DNA of 64,000 bases from JAWWPY01 sp963822825. Lineage in GTDB: Bacteria; Actinomycetota; Actinomycetes; Streptosporangiales; Streptosporangiaceae. Below, in pieces: positions 36,044 through 45,214 of this stretch. The DNA lies in contig CAWGIW010000006.1 of assembly GCA_963822825.1 (NCBI GenBank), forward strand, positions 482,158 through 546,157, in the 5' to 3' direction. Under the pieces are notes generated by a model. It worked only from the letters and a program-made list of their open reading frames with translations. It was not told the DNA's origin and did no database searches. A program made the translations under genes and the position numbers. Every line of letters begins with the position of its first letter. The first letter of the stretch is position 1.

Positions 36044-36832
36044 GTGGCCAACCCAACGGTGACACCGGCCCTCGAGATCATCGACCTATGGAAAAGCTTC
36101 GGCGGGGTCCGCGCCGTTCGGGGCTGCACGTTCTCGGTGCCTCCGCGCAGCATCACCGGGCTCGTCGGGCCCAACGGGGCGGGCAAGAGCACCGCGATCA
36201 ACCTGATCTCTGGGCTGATCAAGCCGGATAAGGGGATCATCCGCCTGGACGGGCACGAGATCCAGGGTCACAGCCTCGACTGGACGAGCCGGCAGGGCCT
36301 GGTTCGCACCTTCCAGGTCGCGCGCGAGTGGCCGGCGCTGACCGTGACCGAGAACGTGATCGCGGCCGCTCCGGCCGAGAGGCAGGAGACCATCTGGCGG
36401 GCACTGTTCGCACGCCGCGCGCTGGGCAAGCGGGAGCGACTGCTCGAGGAACAGGCCGCCGACCTGCTCGAGCGGCTGAAGCTCGCGCCGGTCGCACACG
36501 AGCTGGCGGGCAGGCTGAGCGGCGGGCAGAAGCGGCTGCTCGAGTTCGCCCGGGTCGCCATGGCGGCACCGAAGATCGTGCTGCTTGACGAGCCGCTCGC
36601 GGGCGTGAATCCGGTGCTCGCCGAGGAACTGGGCCGGGCGATCACCGATCTGCGCGACAGCGGCGTGACCGTCGTGATCGTGGAGCACAACCTGCGTTTC
36701 GTGGAACGTACCTGCGACAACGTAATCGTGATGGGGGCGGGTGCGGTGATTGGCGAAGGCACGATGACCGAACTACGGAAAAACCAGCAGGTCGTCGAGG
36801 CCTACCTGGGTCAGGGTGCCCCCCATGCCTGA
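36044..36832 (+). CDS. livG: ABC transporter ATPase (LivG family)
   Basis: This 262-residue ATPase has LVGPNGAGKSTAINLISG (Walker A), RTFQVAREWPALTV (Q-loop), LSGGQKRLLEFARV (signature), IVLLDEPLAGVNP (Walker B) and VVIVEHNLRFVERTCDN (switch His). The GTG at 36,044 is chosen; an in-frame GTG at 35,993 inside livM is possible. It overlaps livF by eight bases. Confidence 0.92.
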   Translation: MANPTVTPALEIIDLWKSFGGVRAVRGCTFSVPPRSITGLVGPNGAGKSTAINLISGLIKPDKGIIRLDGHEIQGHSLDWTSRQGLVRTFQVAREWPALTVTENVIAAAPAERQETIWRALFARRALGKRERLLEEQAADLLERLKLAPVAHELAGRLSGGQKRLLEFARVAMAAPKIVLLDEPLAGVNPVLAEELGRAITDLRDSGVTVVIVEHNLRFVERTCDNVIVMGAGAVIGEGTMTELRKNQQVVEAYLGQGAPHA

Positions 36833-37538
36833 GTCGCCGCGGCTCTCAGCTGAGGGCATCGTGGTCGGGTATGGCGGCGCGCCGGTCGTGCGCGGGGCCT
36901 CGCTCAGCATCGGGGCCGGCGGCCTGAACTGCATTGTCGGGCCCAACGGAGCGGGCAAGTCAACCGCGTTGAAGGCGCTGGCCGGCGAGCTGAGCCTGGA
37001 CCAGGGACGGATCATGTTCGCCGGCGAGGACGTGTCACGCCTGTCCACGGACCAGCGCGTGGCCCGGGGGCTCGGTTATGTGCCGCAGGTCGCCAATACC
37101 TTCGCCACCCTGACCGTCCACGAGAACCTGCTGGTGGGGGCGTATCGGCGCCGGTCAGGCGTGAAGGCCCGGGTCGAGGAGGTCTGCGAGCTGTTCCCCG
37201 ATCTGCGGCCCGCGCTCGGGCGGCCCGCCGGCACCCTGAGCGGCGGGCAGCGCAGCATGCTTGCCCTGTCCCGGGCGCTGATGGCCGAACCCACGCTGCT
37301 GTTGCTCGACGAGCCGACCGCCGGCCTGGCCCCCCTGGTGGAGGGCCAGGTGTGGGAGCACATCCTGGCCGTCCAGAGCCGGGGCATCGGCGTGCTCGTG
37401 GTGGAGCAGAACACCAGGCGTGCCCTCGGGCACGCGGAATGGGCGTACGTGATGGTGAACGGCGAGACCGTAGCGGAAGGCCCCGGGCCGGAACTTCTTG
37501 GCCGGCGTGAACTCGTGGACATGTACCTAGGCGGCTAG
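36825..37538 (+). CDS. livF: ABC transporter ATPase (LivF family)
   Basis: This 237-residue ATPase has IVGPNGAGKSTALKALAGE (Walker A), GYVPQVANTFATLTVHENLL (Q-loop), LSGGQRSMLALSRAL (signature) and LLLDEPTAGLAP (Walker B), with VVEQNTRRALGHAEWAYVM. It starts at ATG 36,825, overlapping livG. It pairs with LivG as the heterodimeric motor. Confidence 0.92.
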   Translation: MPESPRLSAEGIVVGYGGAPVVRGASLSIGAGGLNCIVGPNGAGKSTALKALAGELSLDQGRIMFAGEDVSRLSTDQRVARGLGYVPQVANTFATLTVHENLLVGAYRRRSGVKARVEEVCELFPDLRPALGRPAGTLSGGQRSMLALSRALMAEPTLLLLDEPTAGLAPLVEGQVWEHILAVQSRGIGVLVVEQNTRRALGHAEWAYVMVNGETVAEGPGPELLGRRELVDMYLGG

Positions 37539-37618
37539 ACGGCTGGCTGCCCTCCCGCGAGCAGAGAGCGCCGATGCCAGCCGGACAACAACAGTGGCAG
37601 AGAGAAAGGGCTGGGGCT

Positions 37619-38918
37619 ATGACACGCTTGATACAGCAGGGACACAGGAGAAGGCGGGCCAGCGTTTTCGTCGCGCTGGCCAGCGTCGGCGCGCTGGCCG
37701 TCGCCGCGTGCTCGTCGGGGAGTTCGGGCTCCTCGTCGGGCTCCGGCACCGGCAGCACCGGCGGCTCGATCCACATGACCGTGCTCGGCTCCGACACGGG
37801 GGCCTACGCGGAAATCGGGCAGGCCATGTACAACGGAGCTGTGGCCGGGGCCGCGCAGGTGAACGCCGCCGGCGGGATCATGGGGCAGAAACTGGTCCTG
37901 GACAAGGTTGAACACGCACGGTGACCCGGCTGATGCCGTCCCCTCGCTGGAGCAGGAACTGGCCAAGAATCACCCCGTCGGGATCATCGGTCCCACCACA
38001 CTGGAAATCTTCGGGGTGCATCCGGTCATCGACCGGAACCAGATCCCGGACATGTTCAACGGCGGCTCGACCGCCTTCGACACCAACACTGACCAGTGGA
38101 TCTGGCGCATCAACCCCTCGGATTCGCAGCTCGCGCTCGCGCTCGCGCTGTACGCACGGCAGAAGGGCTACACGAAGGCAGCGATCCTGTTCACCACGGA
38201 GGCTTCTCAGCAGGAACTCGAGCCATTCCTCAAGAACGACTTCACCAAGCTGGGCGGCTCGCTGACCACGGTCGTCAACGTCACCCCCGGGCAGAGCTCC
38301 TACAACTCGGAGATCGTGAAGCTGCTCGCCACGCATCCGCAGGCCATCCTCGGGCAGCTGGACCCGCCCACCGCGGCCACCTTCTTCAGCGGGCTCAAGG
38401 GTCTCAACGGCACGAAGCTTCCCTTCATCGGAACCGACATCACGGCGGGCAGCGACTGGATCAGCGCTGTCGGCGCGTCCACCGCCAACGCCGAGGTCAC
38501 CTCGGTGGAAGGCGGCACGCCCACCACCGGCGCCGGGCCGGTCTTCAACGCCGAATACCAGAAACTGTTCCACACGGCCCCGCTGGCCGGGGCGAACTAC
38601 GCGTATGACGGGGTCATCGATATGGCGCTCGCCATGGACGCGGCCAAGGGCACGTCGAACACCGACATCACGCGCGGGCTGGTCCTGGCGTCCAACCCCC
38701 CCGGGACCATGGTGTTCACCTATGCGGCCGGCGTGGCGGCACTGAAGAAGGGACAGAAGATCAACTACGACGGGGCCAGCGGCCCCATGGACTTCGACAA
38801 GAACCACAACGTGTCGGGTCCGTGGAACGTGGTGAAGGCGTCGTCTTCTGGGACCCTCCAGCAACTTGAGACGATCTCCGCCGCGACCGTCAGCGCCGCG
38901 GAAGCGAAGGTTCGGTGA
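37619..38918 (+). pseudogene. Liv-type substrate-binding lipoprotein, one-base frameshift
   Basis: The ATG at 37,619 opens a lipoprotein signal peptide (RRRRASVFVALASVGALAVAAC, lipobox AVAAC, Cys near residue 31) and a Ser/Gly linker, then VLGSDTGAYAEIGQAMYNGA. At about 37,911 an extra A (GTTGAACACG instead of GTTGACACG) ends the frame. Removing it gives DKVDTHGDPADAVPSLEQELA and a full periplasmic-binding protein (PVGIIGPTTLEIF, AILFTTEASQQEL, GTDITAGSDWI). Likely role: capture of the substrate for LivHMGF. The lesion looks like sequencing error, since the downstream frame is intact to 38,918. It overlaps the next gene (GTGA). Confidence 0.85.
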
Positions 38919-39712
38919 CGGCCCGTCCGCCGGATCCGGGACAGGTGCCACGAGTCGTCGTCATCAGCGGCGCGGGCGGCGGCATCGGGCGGGCCAGCGC
39001 GCTCCGTTTCGCCGCGGACGGGGCCGCGATCGCGGCGATCGACGTGGATCAGCGGACCTGCGACGCCGTCGCCGCCGAGGTCGAGGCGGCGGGCGGAACC
39101 GCTGTGGCGTTCGGCATCGACGTGTCCGACGAGGCGGCGGTCCAGCGGATGGCCGCCGCCATCGACGAGCGCTTCGGGCGCGCGGATGTGCTGGTGCACG
39201 CCGCGATCCAGCGCATGCCCGGCCACCTCGAATCGCTGCCGACCGCGAGCTTCGACCGGCTGCTCGCGGTCGGCCTCCGTGGTGGTTTCCTGCTCGGCCG
39301 GGAACTGGGCACGCTGATGCTCCGCCAGGGCTCGGGCGTGCTGGTGTTCATCGGCTCGACGGCCGCGCACGCGCCCTACCCGAACACCGGCGGGTACGCG
39401 CCGTGCAAGGCGGCGCTCGTGATGCTGGCCAAGAGTTTCGCGATCGAATCGGCAGGCCGGGGCGTCCGCTCGCTATCGGTCAGCCCGGGCATGGTCCGCA
39501 CGCCGATGACCGAGGACCTGTACAGCCGGCCAGAGGTGCTGGCCGGGCGGAGCGCGGTCGCGCCGCTGGGCCGCATCGCCAATCCGGATGAGATCGCCTC
39601 GCTGGTGCACTACCTGGCCTCGGCCCACGCCAGCTACGTGACCGGGACGGACGTCCTGATCGACGGCGGCTTCACGATGAGCAAGTTCATGCACGTACCG
39701 GGGAGGGGCTAG
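38915..39712 (+). CDS. Short-chain dehydrogenase/reductase (classical SDR)
   Basis: This 265-residue protein has VISGAGGGIGRASALRFA (TGxxxGxG-type NAD site), DVDQR (acidic residue, NAD preference), AAIQRMPGH, FIGSTAAHAPYPNTGGYAPCKAAL (catalytic Ser-Tyr-Lys) and SVSPGMVRTPM. It starts at GTG 38,915, coupled to the binding-protein gene. It oxidises a hydroxyl or reduces a ketone in the same pathway as the following flavoprotein; substrate unknown. Confidence 0.9.
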   Translation: MTARPPDPGQVPRVVVISGAGGGIGRASALRFAADGAAIAAIDVDQRTCDAVAAEVEAAGGTAVAFGIDVSDEAAVQRMAAAIDERFGRADVLVHAAIQRMPGHLESLPTASFDRLLAVGLRGGFLLGRELGTLMLRQGSGVLVFIGSTAAHAPYPNTGGYAPCKAALVMLAKSFAIESAGRGVRSLSVSPGMVRTPMTEDLYSRPEVLAGRSAVAPLGRIANPDEIASLVHYLASAHASYVTGTDVLIDGGFTMSKFMHVPGRG

Positions 39713-39715
39713 CCA

Positions 39716-41764
39716 GTGCCAGACCAGTCCCCCGGAGCACGCCGGTTCCCCCGGCTCTTCAGCGAGCTGCCACTGCGCGGGCAGACGCTGAAGAACCGGA
39801 TTGTGTTCCCGCCAACCTGCCCCTCCTGGGTAAGCGACCCGCAGTCGGCGCGGTTCAATGACCTCGCCGCCCCTTACTACGAGGAGCGCGCCAGCGGCGG
39901 CGTCGGCCTGATCATCATTGGCGGCACCCACGTGCACCGCAGCTCGATCGCCGCCCCGCTCGCGCAGCCCGGCCTGTGGGACGACTCGCAGATCGCAGGC
40001 TTCGCGAGGGTCGCCGAGGCGGTCCACCGGCACGGCGCGAAGCTCGCCGTCCAGCTCCGGCACACCGGCGTCCGCGGCTTCCCCCAGTACAAGGAGGATC
40101 CCGCCTACGACCTCGACGCGACCTGGTACACGCTGGCGCCGAGCCAGGTGCCGCTCGGTGAGTTCCCCGGCGGGCACACCCCGAAGGAGCTTTCCGGCCA
40201 AGAGATCGAGGAGATCCTCGACGGCCACGCGAGCGCGGCCCGGCGGGCCATCAAGGCCGGCCTGGACGGGGTGGAGTTTCACCTCAGCCACGGCTACCTG
40301 TCCTGGCAGTTTCTCTCCCCGCTCTACAACAAGCGGACGGATGAGTGGGGCGGCAGCTACCAGGCGCGGCTCCGGTTCTCCCTGGAGGCCCTTCGCCGGA
40401 TGCGGACCGCGATCGGTCCCGACGCTTTCCTCGGGTTCCGGATCAACTCGACCTCGCTGTGGCCGGGTGACCTCGAAGAGGCCGACGTGCTGCGGATCGT
40501 GCAGGACCTGCAGGCCGGGGCGGACGTGGACTTCGTGGACGTCAGCGTCGGCGTGCACCATCAGTTCATCCACGCGCCGATGCATTTCGAGGGTGGGTGG
40601 GAGCGCGACTACGCCGCGGCGATCCGCGAGGTGAGCAGCAAGCCGGTCTTCGCCGTCGGCCGGATCACCACCCCAGAAGTCGCCGAGGAACTGCTGGCGT
40701 CGGGCGTGGCCGACGCGATCGGGCTCGCCCGCCAGCTATTCGCCGACCCGGACTGGGTGATGAAGGTCGCCCAGGATCGCAGCGACGATATCCGCCCCTG
40801 CGTCGCGGCCAACCACTGCTGGAAGAGTGTGTCGAGGGGAATGCGCGTGCAGTGCGTGTACAACCCGGCGGTCGGCCGGGAAAGGCACTGGGGGAAGGCG
40901 GCACCGCTGCGGACCAGCGCTCCCAAACGGATCGTCGTGGTCGGCGGTGGGCCGGCTGGCCTGGAGTTCGCCCGCATCGCGGCCATGCGCGGGCACACCG
41001 TGTCGGTGCATCGAGAAGGACGCCGAGCTCGGCGGCCACGTGCGTCTTCAGTCGCTGCTGCCCGGGCGCGGCACCTACCGGGAGATCGCCCGGTGGCTGG
41101 AGGCCCAGGCCCGCCAGGCAGGCGTGCTGATCCACACGGGCGCGGAGGTGACGGGCGAATCGCTGGCCGCGCTCGGCCACGATGAGCGGGCCGACCATGT
41201 GGTGGTGGCCACCGGTTCCCGGGTCTGCCGGAATGGCTTCCAGGGCTGGACGGGAGCCGCGCTGCCCGGCGCGGACCGGCGCGCTGCCTGGGCTGGGATG
41301 AAGTGGTGACCGGCCAGGCCGAGCTGAGCGGGGAGGTGCTCGTCCTGGATGACCAGGCCGACCTGATCGGCCCGCTGATCGCCGTGCATGCGGCGCGCAA
41401 CGGCGCCACCGCGGTACGCCTGGTGACCAGGTGGCCCATGGTGGGGACCGAGACCCTGGCCGATGCCTACTTCGAATGGATCATGCCGCAGGTGTACGAA
41501 AGCGGCGTGCAGTTGTACGTGGACCACTTCGTCCGCTCGATGACGCAGGGCTCGGTCACCCTCTACAACGTCTACGCACCGGACCAGACCGTCGAGGTCC
41601 GCGCCGACGCGGTCGTGATGGCCACCGCGCGGCAGTCGGTGAACTCACTCGCCGACGCGGCCCGGCGGGCCGGGTTCTCCTGCGCCGTGATCGGGGACGC
41701 GGTGGCGCCGCGGGGAACGTACGAGGCAGTCTTCGAGGGGCACCGCCACGGCCGCGATGTCTGA
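39716..41764 (+). pseudogene. Old-yellow-enzyme/2,4-dienoyl-CoA reductase-like flavoprotein, two frameshifts
   Basis: The start is GTG 39,716 behind GGGAGGGG. Residues 1-about 370 form the FMN TIM barrel (LKNRIVFPPTCPSWVSD, HGAKLAVQLRHTGVRG, HLSHGYLSWQFLSPLYNKR). An iron-sulfur segment reads RPCVAANHC-x11-C, so one of the four usual Cys is Ala. The FAD/NAD domain starts (IVVVGGGPAGLEFARIAAMRGH), then an extra C at about 41,007 and an indel near 41,285 break the frame. Restored text is IEKDAELGGHVRLQSLLPG and DEVVTGQAELSGEVLVLDD to the stop at 41,764. It resembles the TMADH/N-demethylase branch; the substrate could be an N-methylated or enoate compound. Confidence 0.85.
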
Positions 41765-41848
41765 CCGGGGCTGCGCCATTGCGGGTGAGGAACAACAGGA
41801 ATCAAGGGGCGGCGTCGCCCGGCCCGCTACCCAAGGGACGGCACCGAC

Positions 41849-42739
41849 ATGGCATCTGAGACCACGACCGTAGCCGTCATCGGGCTGGGCAACATGGGCA
41901 GCCCGATGGCGGGGCACCTGCTCGCGGCGGGTTTCCTGGTCCAGGGCTATGACGTGCGCCAGGAAGCGGCCGACGCGCTCGAGGAGGCCGGCGGCCACGC
42001 GGCCGCGAGCCCTGGTGAGGCCGCGAACACAGCCGACGTGGTGATCACATCGCTGCCCTCGGTGGCCGCGTTGCGGGCGGTCGTTGACGCCAGCGACGGG
42101 CTCGCGGCGGCCGCCTCCCCCGGGCTGATCGTGGTCGAGACGAGCACCCTGCCACTCGACGAGAAGGAGGCGGCGCGGCAGGTGCTCGCGCAGGCCGGTG
42201 TGGTGATGCTGGACTGCCCGCTCAGCGGCACGGCGAGCCAGATGCGGGTGCGGGACATCGCCGTGTACGCCAGCGGCGAGCCGGAGGCCATCGAGCGGTG
42301 CAGGCCGGTGCTCGCCGCGTTCTCCAGGGTCCAGTACGAGGTCGGGGCGTTCGGCAACGGGATGCGGATGAAGCTGATCGCCAACCACCTGGTCACCGTG
42401 CACCACACGGCGGCCGCGGAGGCGCTGGTCTTCGCGGAGCGGGCGGGCCTCGACCCCGTGCTCGCACTGGAGGCGCTGTCCGACGGGGCGGGGAACTCCC
42501 GGATGCTCGAGGTGCGGGGCCCGATGATGATCGCGGGCGACTTCACGCAAGCTAACATGCGCCTGGAATTCTTCCAGAAGGACATCGACCTCATCAGCGG
42601 GCTCAGCCGCGAGGTGCGCTGCCCGCTGCCGCTGTTCTCGGCGAGCGCGCAGCTTCACCTGGCCGCGCTCGCGCAGGGTCGGCTGGAGGAAGACCCGGCG
42701 TGTGTTTTCGCGGTGCTGAAGGGAATGCTCTCGCGCTGA
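41849..42739 (+). CDS. 3-hydroxyisobutyrate dehydrogenase-like oxidoreductase
   Basis: This 296-residue beta-hydroxyacid dehydrogenase has VAVIGLGNMGSPMAGHLLAAG (NAD site), LDCPLSGTASQ (substrate motif), GNGMRMKLIANHL (catalytic Lys region; the usual GxGxxxKxxxN) and FQKDIDLI. It oxidises a 3-hydroxy acid to the semialdehyde. It lies 84 bp after the flavoprotein and ends the plus-strand operon, converging on the Gfo/Idh gene 29 bp away. Confidence 0.9.
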   Translation: MASETTTVAVIGLGNMGSPMAGHLLAAGFLVQGYDVRQEAADALEEAGGHAAASPGEAANTADVVITSLPSVAALRAVVDASDGLAAAASPGLIVVETSTLPLDEKEAARQVLAQAGVVMLDCPLSGTASQMRVRDIAVYASGEPEAIERCRPVLAAFSRVQYEVGAFGNGMRMKLIANHLVTVHHTAAAEALVFAERAGLDPVLALEALSDGAGNSRMLEVRGPMMIAGDFTQANMRLEFFQKDIDLISGLSREVRCPLPLFSASAQLHLAALAQGRLEEDPACVFAVLKGMLSR

Positions 42740-42768
42740 TCGCCTATGGGGCCAGCGCCAACGGTCGC

Positions 42769-43779
42769 CTAAAAGCCCAGCGCCACCGTGCGCCCGGCGC
42801 TGATCGATTCCGCGATGGCGGTGGTCAGTTCGACGCTGCGCACCCCATCCAGCCCTGACGGGCTGGGCTCACGGCCTTCGGCGAGGGCGTCTTCGAAGGC
42901 GGCCACCGCCTTGCTGTAGGCGTCGAAGCTGGACGTCTCGACCGTGGTGTCGCCGTCGTCGGTCAGGATGCTCAGCGTCCCGGTCATGTTCGGCCGGGTA
43001 CAGGACCGGCCTGCCGCCGTGCCCTTCGTGCCGTAGACGCTGATGTCCGCCTGGTAGCGGGGGACGGACTGATTCACGTTGACGTAGGCGAGCGCGCCCG
43101 TGTCAAAGCGGAGCAGCACGAGCGCGAGCGTCTCCGGGTCCAGCCCGCTTTCATGCCCGACCATCGCCGTCGTCTCGGTCACCTCGGCCCCGAGTAGATA
43201 GCGGATCAGGTCGAAGGCGTGCACGCCGATGTTGTTGATGGTGCCCAGCCCGGCGAGCGCCGGATCGGTGCGCCACCCCTTCAGCAGGGTCCGGCCCGAG
43301 CTCATCTCCACCTGCACCACCCGGATATCTCCCAGCGAGCCATCCTGGATCGCCTCCCGGCACGGGACGAAGGCGTCGTGGAACCGGGTCTGGAAGGTGA
43401 TCCCCAGCTGGACCCCGGCCGCCTGGCACGCGGCGGCCGCTCGCCGGGCCTCAGCGGTGCTGGTCGCCAGCGGCTTGTCGCACATCACGTGCTTTCCGGC
43501 CTCCGCGGCCGCCACCACCTGGTCGGCGTGCAGGGCGTTCGGGGTGGCAATATAGACCGCGTCCACCCCCGGGTCGGCCAGCATCTCGGCGTAGTCCGCG
43601 AGCCCGCGCTCCGCCTGGTGCCGCTGCGCGAAGCTATCCGCCCGCCCCTGGTCCCGGCTGACCACCGCCCGCAGGACCCCATGTTTGCTGGCATGGATCG
43701 CGGGGGCGATCTCGGTATCAGCTATCCGGCCCAGCCCGACCATTCCCCATCGCACCATGCTCGCCACCTTTGCTGTCAT
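42769..43779 (-). CDS. Gfo/Idh/MocA-family dehydrogenase (third)
   Basis: This 336-residue protein shows VRWGMVGLGRIADTEIAPAI (Rossmann), CDKPLATS (family Lys), FQTRFHDAFVPCREAI and GTINNIGVHAFDLIRYLLG. ATG 43,779 is preceded by AGGAA; ATG 43,758 is an alternative. It belongs to the glucose-fructose/myo-inositol dehydrogenase superfamily. Last gene of the minus-strand operon with the dikinase-like protein 20 bp upstream. Confidence 0.9.
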   Translation of the reverse strand: MTAKVASMVRWGMVGLGRIADTEIAPAIHASKHGVLRAVVSRDQGRADSFAQRHQAERGLADYAEMLADPGVDAVYIATPNALHADQVVAAAEAGKHVMCDKPLATSTAEARRAAAACQAAGVQLGITFQTRFHDAFVPCREAIQDGSLGDIRVVQVEMSSGRTLLKGWRTDPALAGLGTINNIGVHAFDLIRYLLGAEVTETTAMVGHESGLDPETLALVLLRFDTGALAYVNVNQSVPRYQADISVYGTKGTAAGRSCTRPNMTGTLSILTDDGDTTVETSSFDAYSKAVAAFEDALAEGREPSPSGLDGVRSVELTTAIAESISAGRTVALGF

Positions 43780-43799
43780 CGGATTCCTGGTACCTGTCC

Positions 43800-45214
43800 T
43801 CACCCGGCGAGCAGCGCGGCTTCGCCCGTTGAGCCGTCTATAGCGGCGATCCAGTCCCGGCCGGCCACGCAGGAACCCGTCACCGGTCCGGGCAGGCATC
43901 CGATCACCATCGGCACGCCGAGGCTGCGGGCGACCTCGGCCAGATGCGAGCCGGCCGCGCCGGCCCTGGCCATGACGCCGCGCGCCGCGAACAGCAGCGG
44001 CGCCAGGGACGGGAGCGGACGGTCCACCAGAAGGATGGCGTCCCGGCAGTCGGCGGACGGGCGCTCATGCGGGCGGCACTCCACGAGACGCCCCGCCGCC
44101 GTACCCGCCACTGCGGGGCTGGCCGGCACGTGCTGGCCCTGGGCCAGCACCACGGCGGCCAGGAACGGCATCCACCGGCGCGACCCGGGCTGGCCATGGT
44201 GGGCATCCGCGGCCCGCAGCGCGGCCGTCACCTGAGCCGCGTGGCCAGAGTCGGCCAGCCCGGCGGCGGCCAGCAGGCGCAAGGCCTCGGGCGCCCCGTC
44301 GCTGGCGGTCCCGGCCGCCGCCGGGAGCGCCGCCGGCCTCCGGCGTGGTACGTTGCCCGCGCCGGCGGGGGCTGAGCGCTGTGCTTGGAGCAGCCAGGTC
44401 TCGCCGTCGCAGGCAGCCCACTCGATCGTGTCTTCGCCCAGTTCCCGGTAGCTGCCCGCGGCGAGCCGGGCGACCGCTGCCACCGTCTCGCGTCCGATCA
44501 GCTCCGCCAGCCCCCCCTCAGGGGCGACGAGAGAAGCCGTGCCGAGGGAGAGGAGCCGGCCAGAGAGAACGAGAGCGGCACCCGCGCGGATGCTCCGTCG
44601 GCCCAGCCGGACAGCAGCGGCCCGGGGTGACCCAGCACGCCCTCGACGATCACCTCGCCGCCGTTTCCCCTGGTCGTGACCCTGGCGAGCCCACCCGTCG
44701 CCATCCGGATCTCCGGCTGCACGAGGATGCCGAGCCGCAGAGCCTCGAGCGGCAGCCCGCACAGCGCGAGCCGCTCCAGCGGGTCCACGGCGAAAGCCGA
44801 CGCCCAGCAACTGCGAACGGCCGCGGTGACATCGTCCGGGCCAACCTCGGTGACCGACGAAAAGGCGCCCGACCAGCGCCCGTCGCGCTCCAGCGGGCTC
44901 GATGAGCGGACGATCACGCGCCCGCCCAGCCTGATCGCGGCTTCCTTCAGCTCGCGGGCGAGGCCATCGTCCAGCGGTCGGCCGAGCACCGCCCGGCGCG
45001 CCGCCGCGGGCCGGCCCGCCCGCACGGCGGCGATCCCGGCCTCCAGCGCCGGAATTGCCTCGGCCACAGGCACCACCCAGCCTGGCAGGACGGGAAGCCC
45101 GGCGGCGCAGGCACGTCCAAGCCGCGCTGCCTTCGCTCCCAGCACATCGTCGGCACCCGGCGCCTGGCTGACCTCGCAGCCGAGCGGCAGGAGCCGCCGG
45201 GAGGGGCCGCTCAT
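43800..45214 (-). pseudogene. PEP-synthase-like ATP-grasp/phosphohistidine protein lacking the PEP domain, frameshifted
   Basis: From ATG 45,214 (overlapping the M24 gene stop, ATGA) the N-terminal half is the PPDK/PEP-synthase ATP-grasp domain: DVLGAKAARLGRACAAGLPV, RVIVRSSSPLERDGRWSGAFSSV and VQPEIRMATGGLARV. The frame breaks near 44,575 where one base is missing; the next frame has GRETVAAVARLAAGSYRELG and EWAACDGETWLLQAQR. The C-terminus is a swivelling phosphohistidine domain (GVMARAGAAGSHLAEVARSLGVP, His as phosphocarrier). The rejoined product is about 471 residues; no PEP/pyruvate-binding TIM barrel is present, as in rifampin phosphotransferase-type small-molecule dikinases, suggesting it phosphorylates a metabolite. 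Confidence 0.75.
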
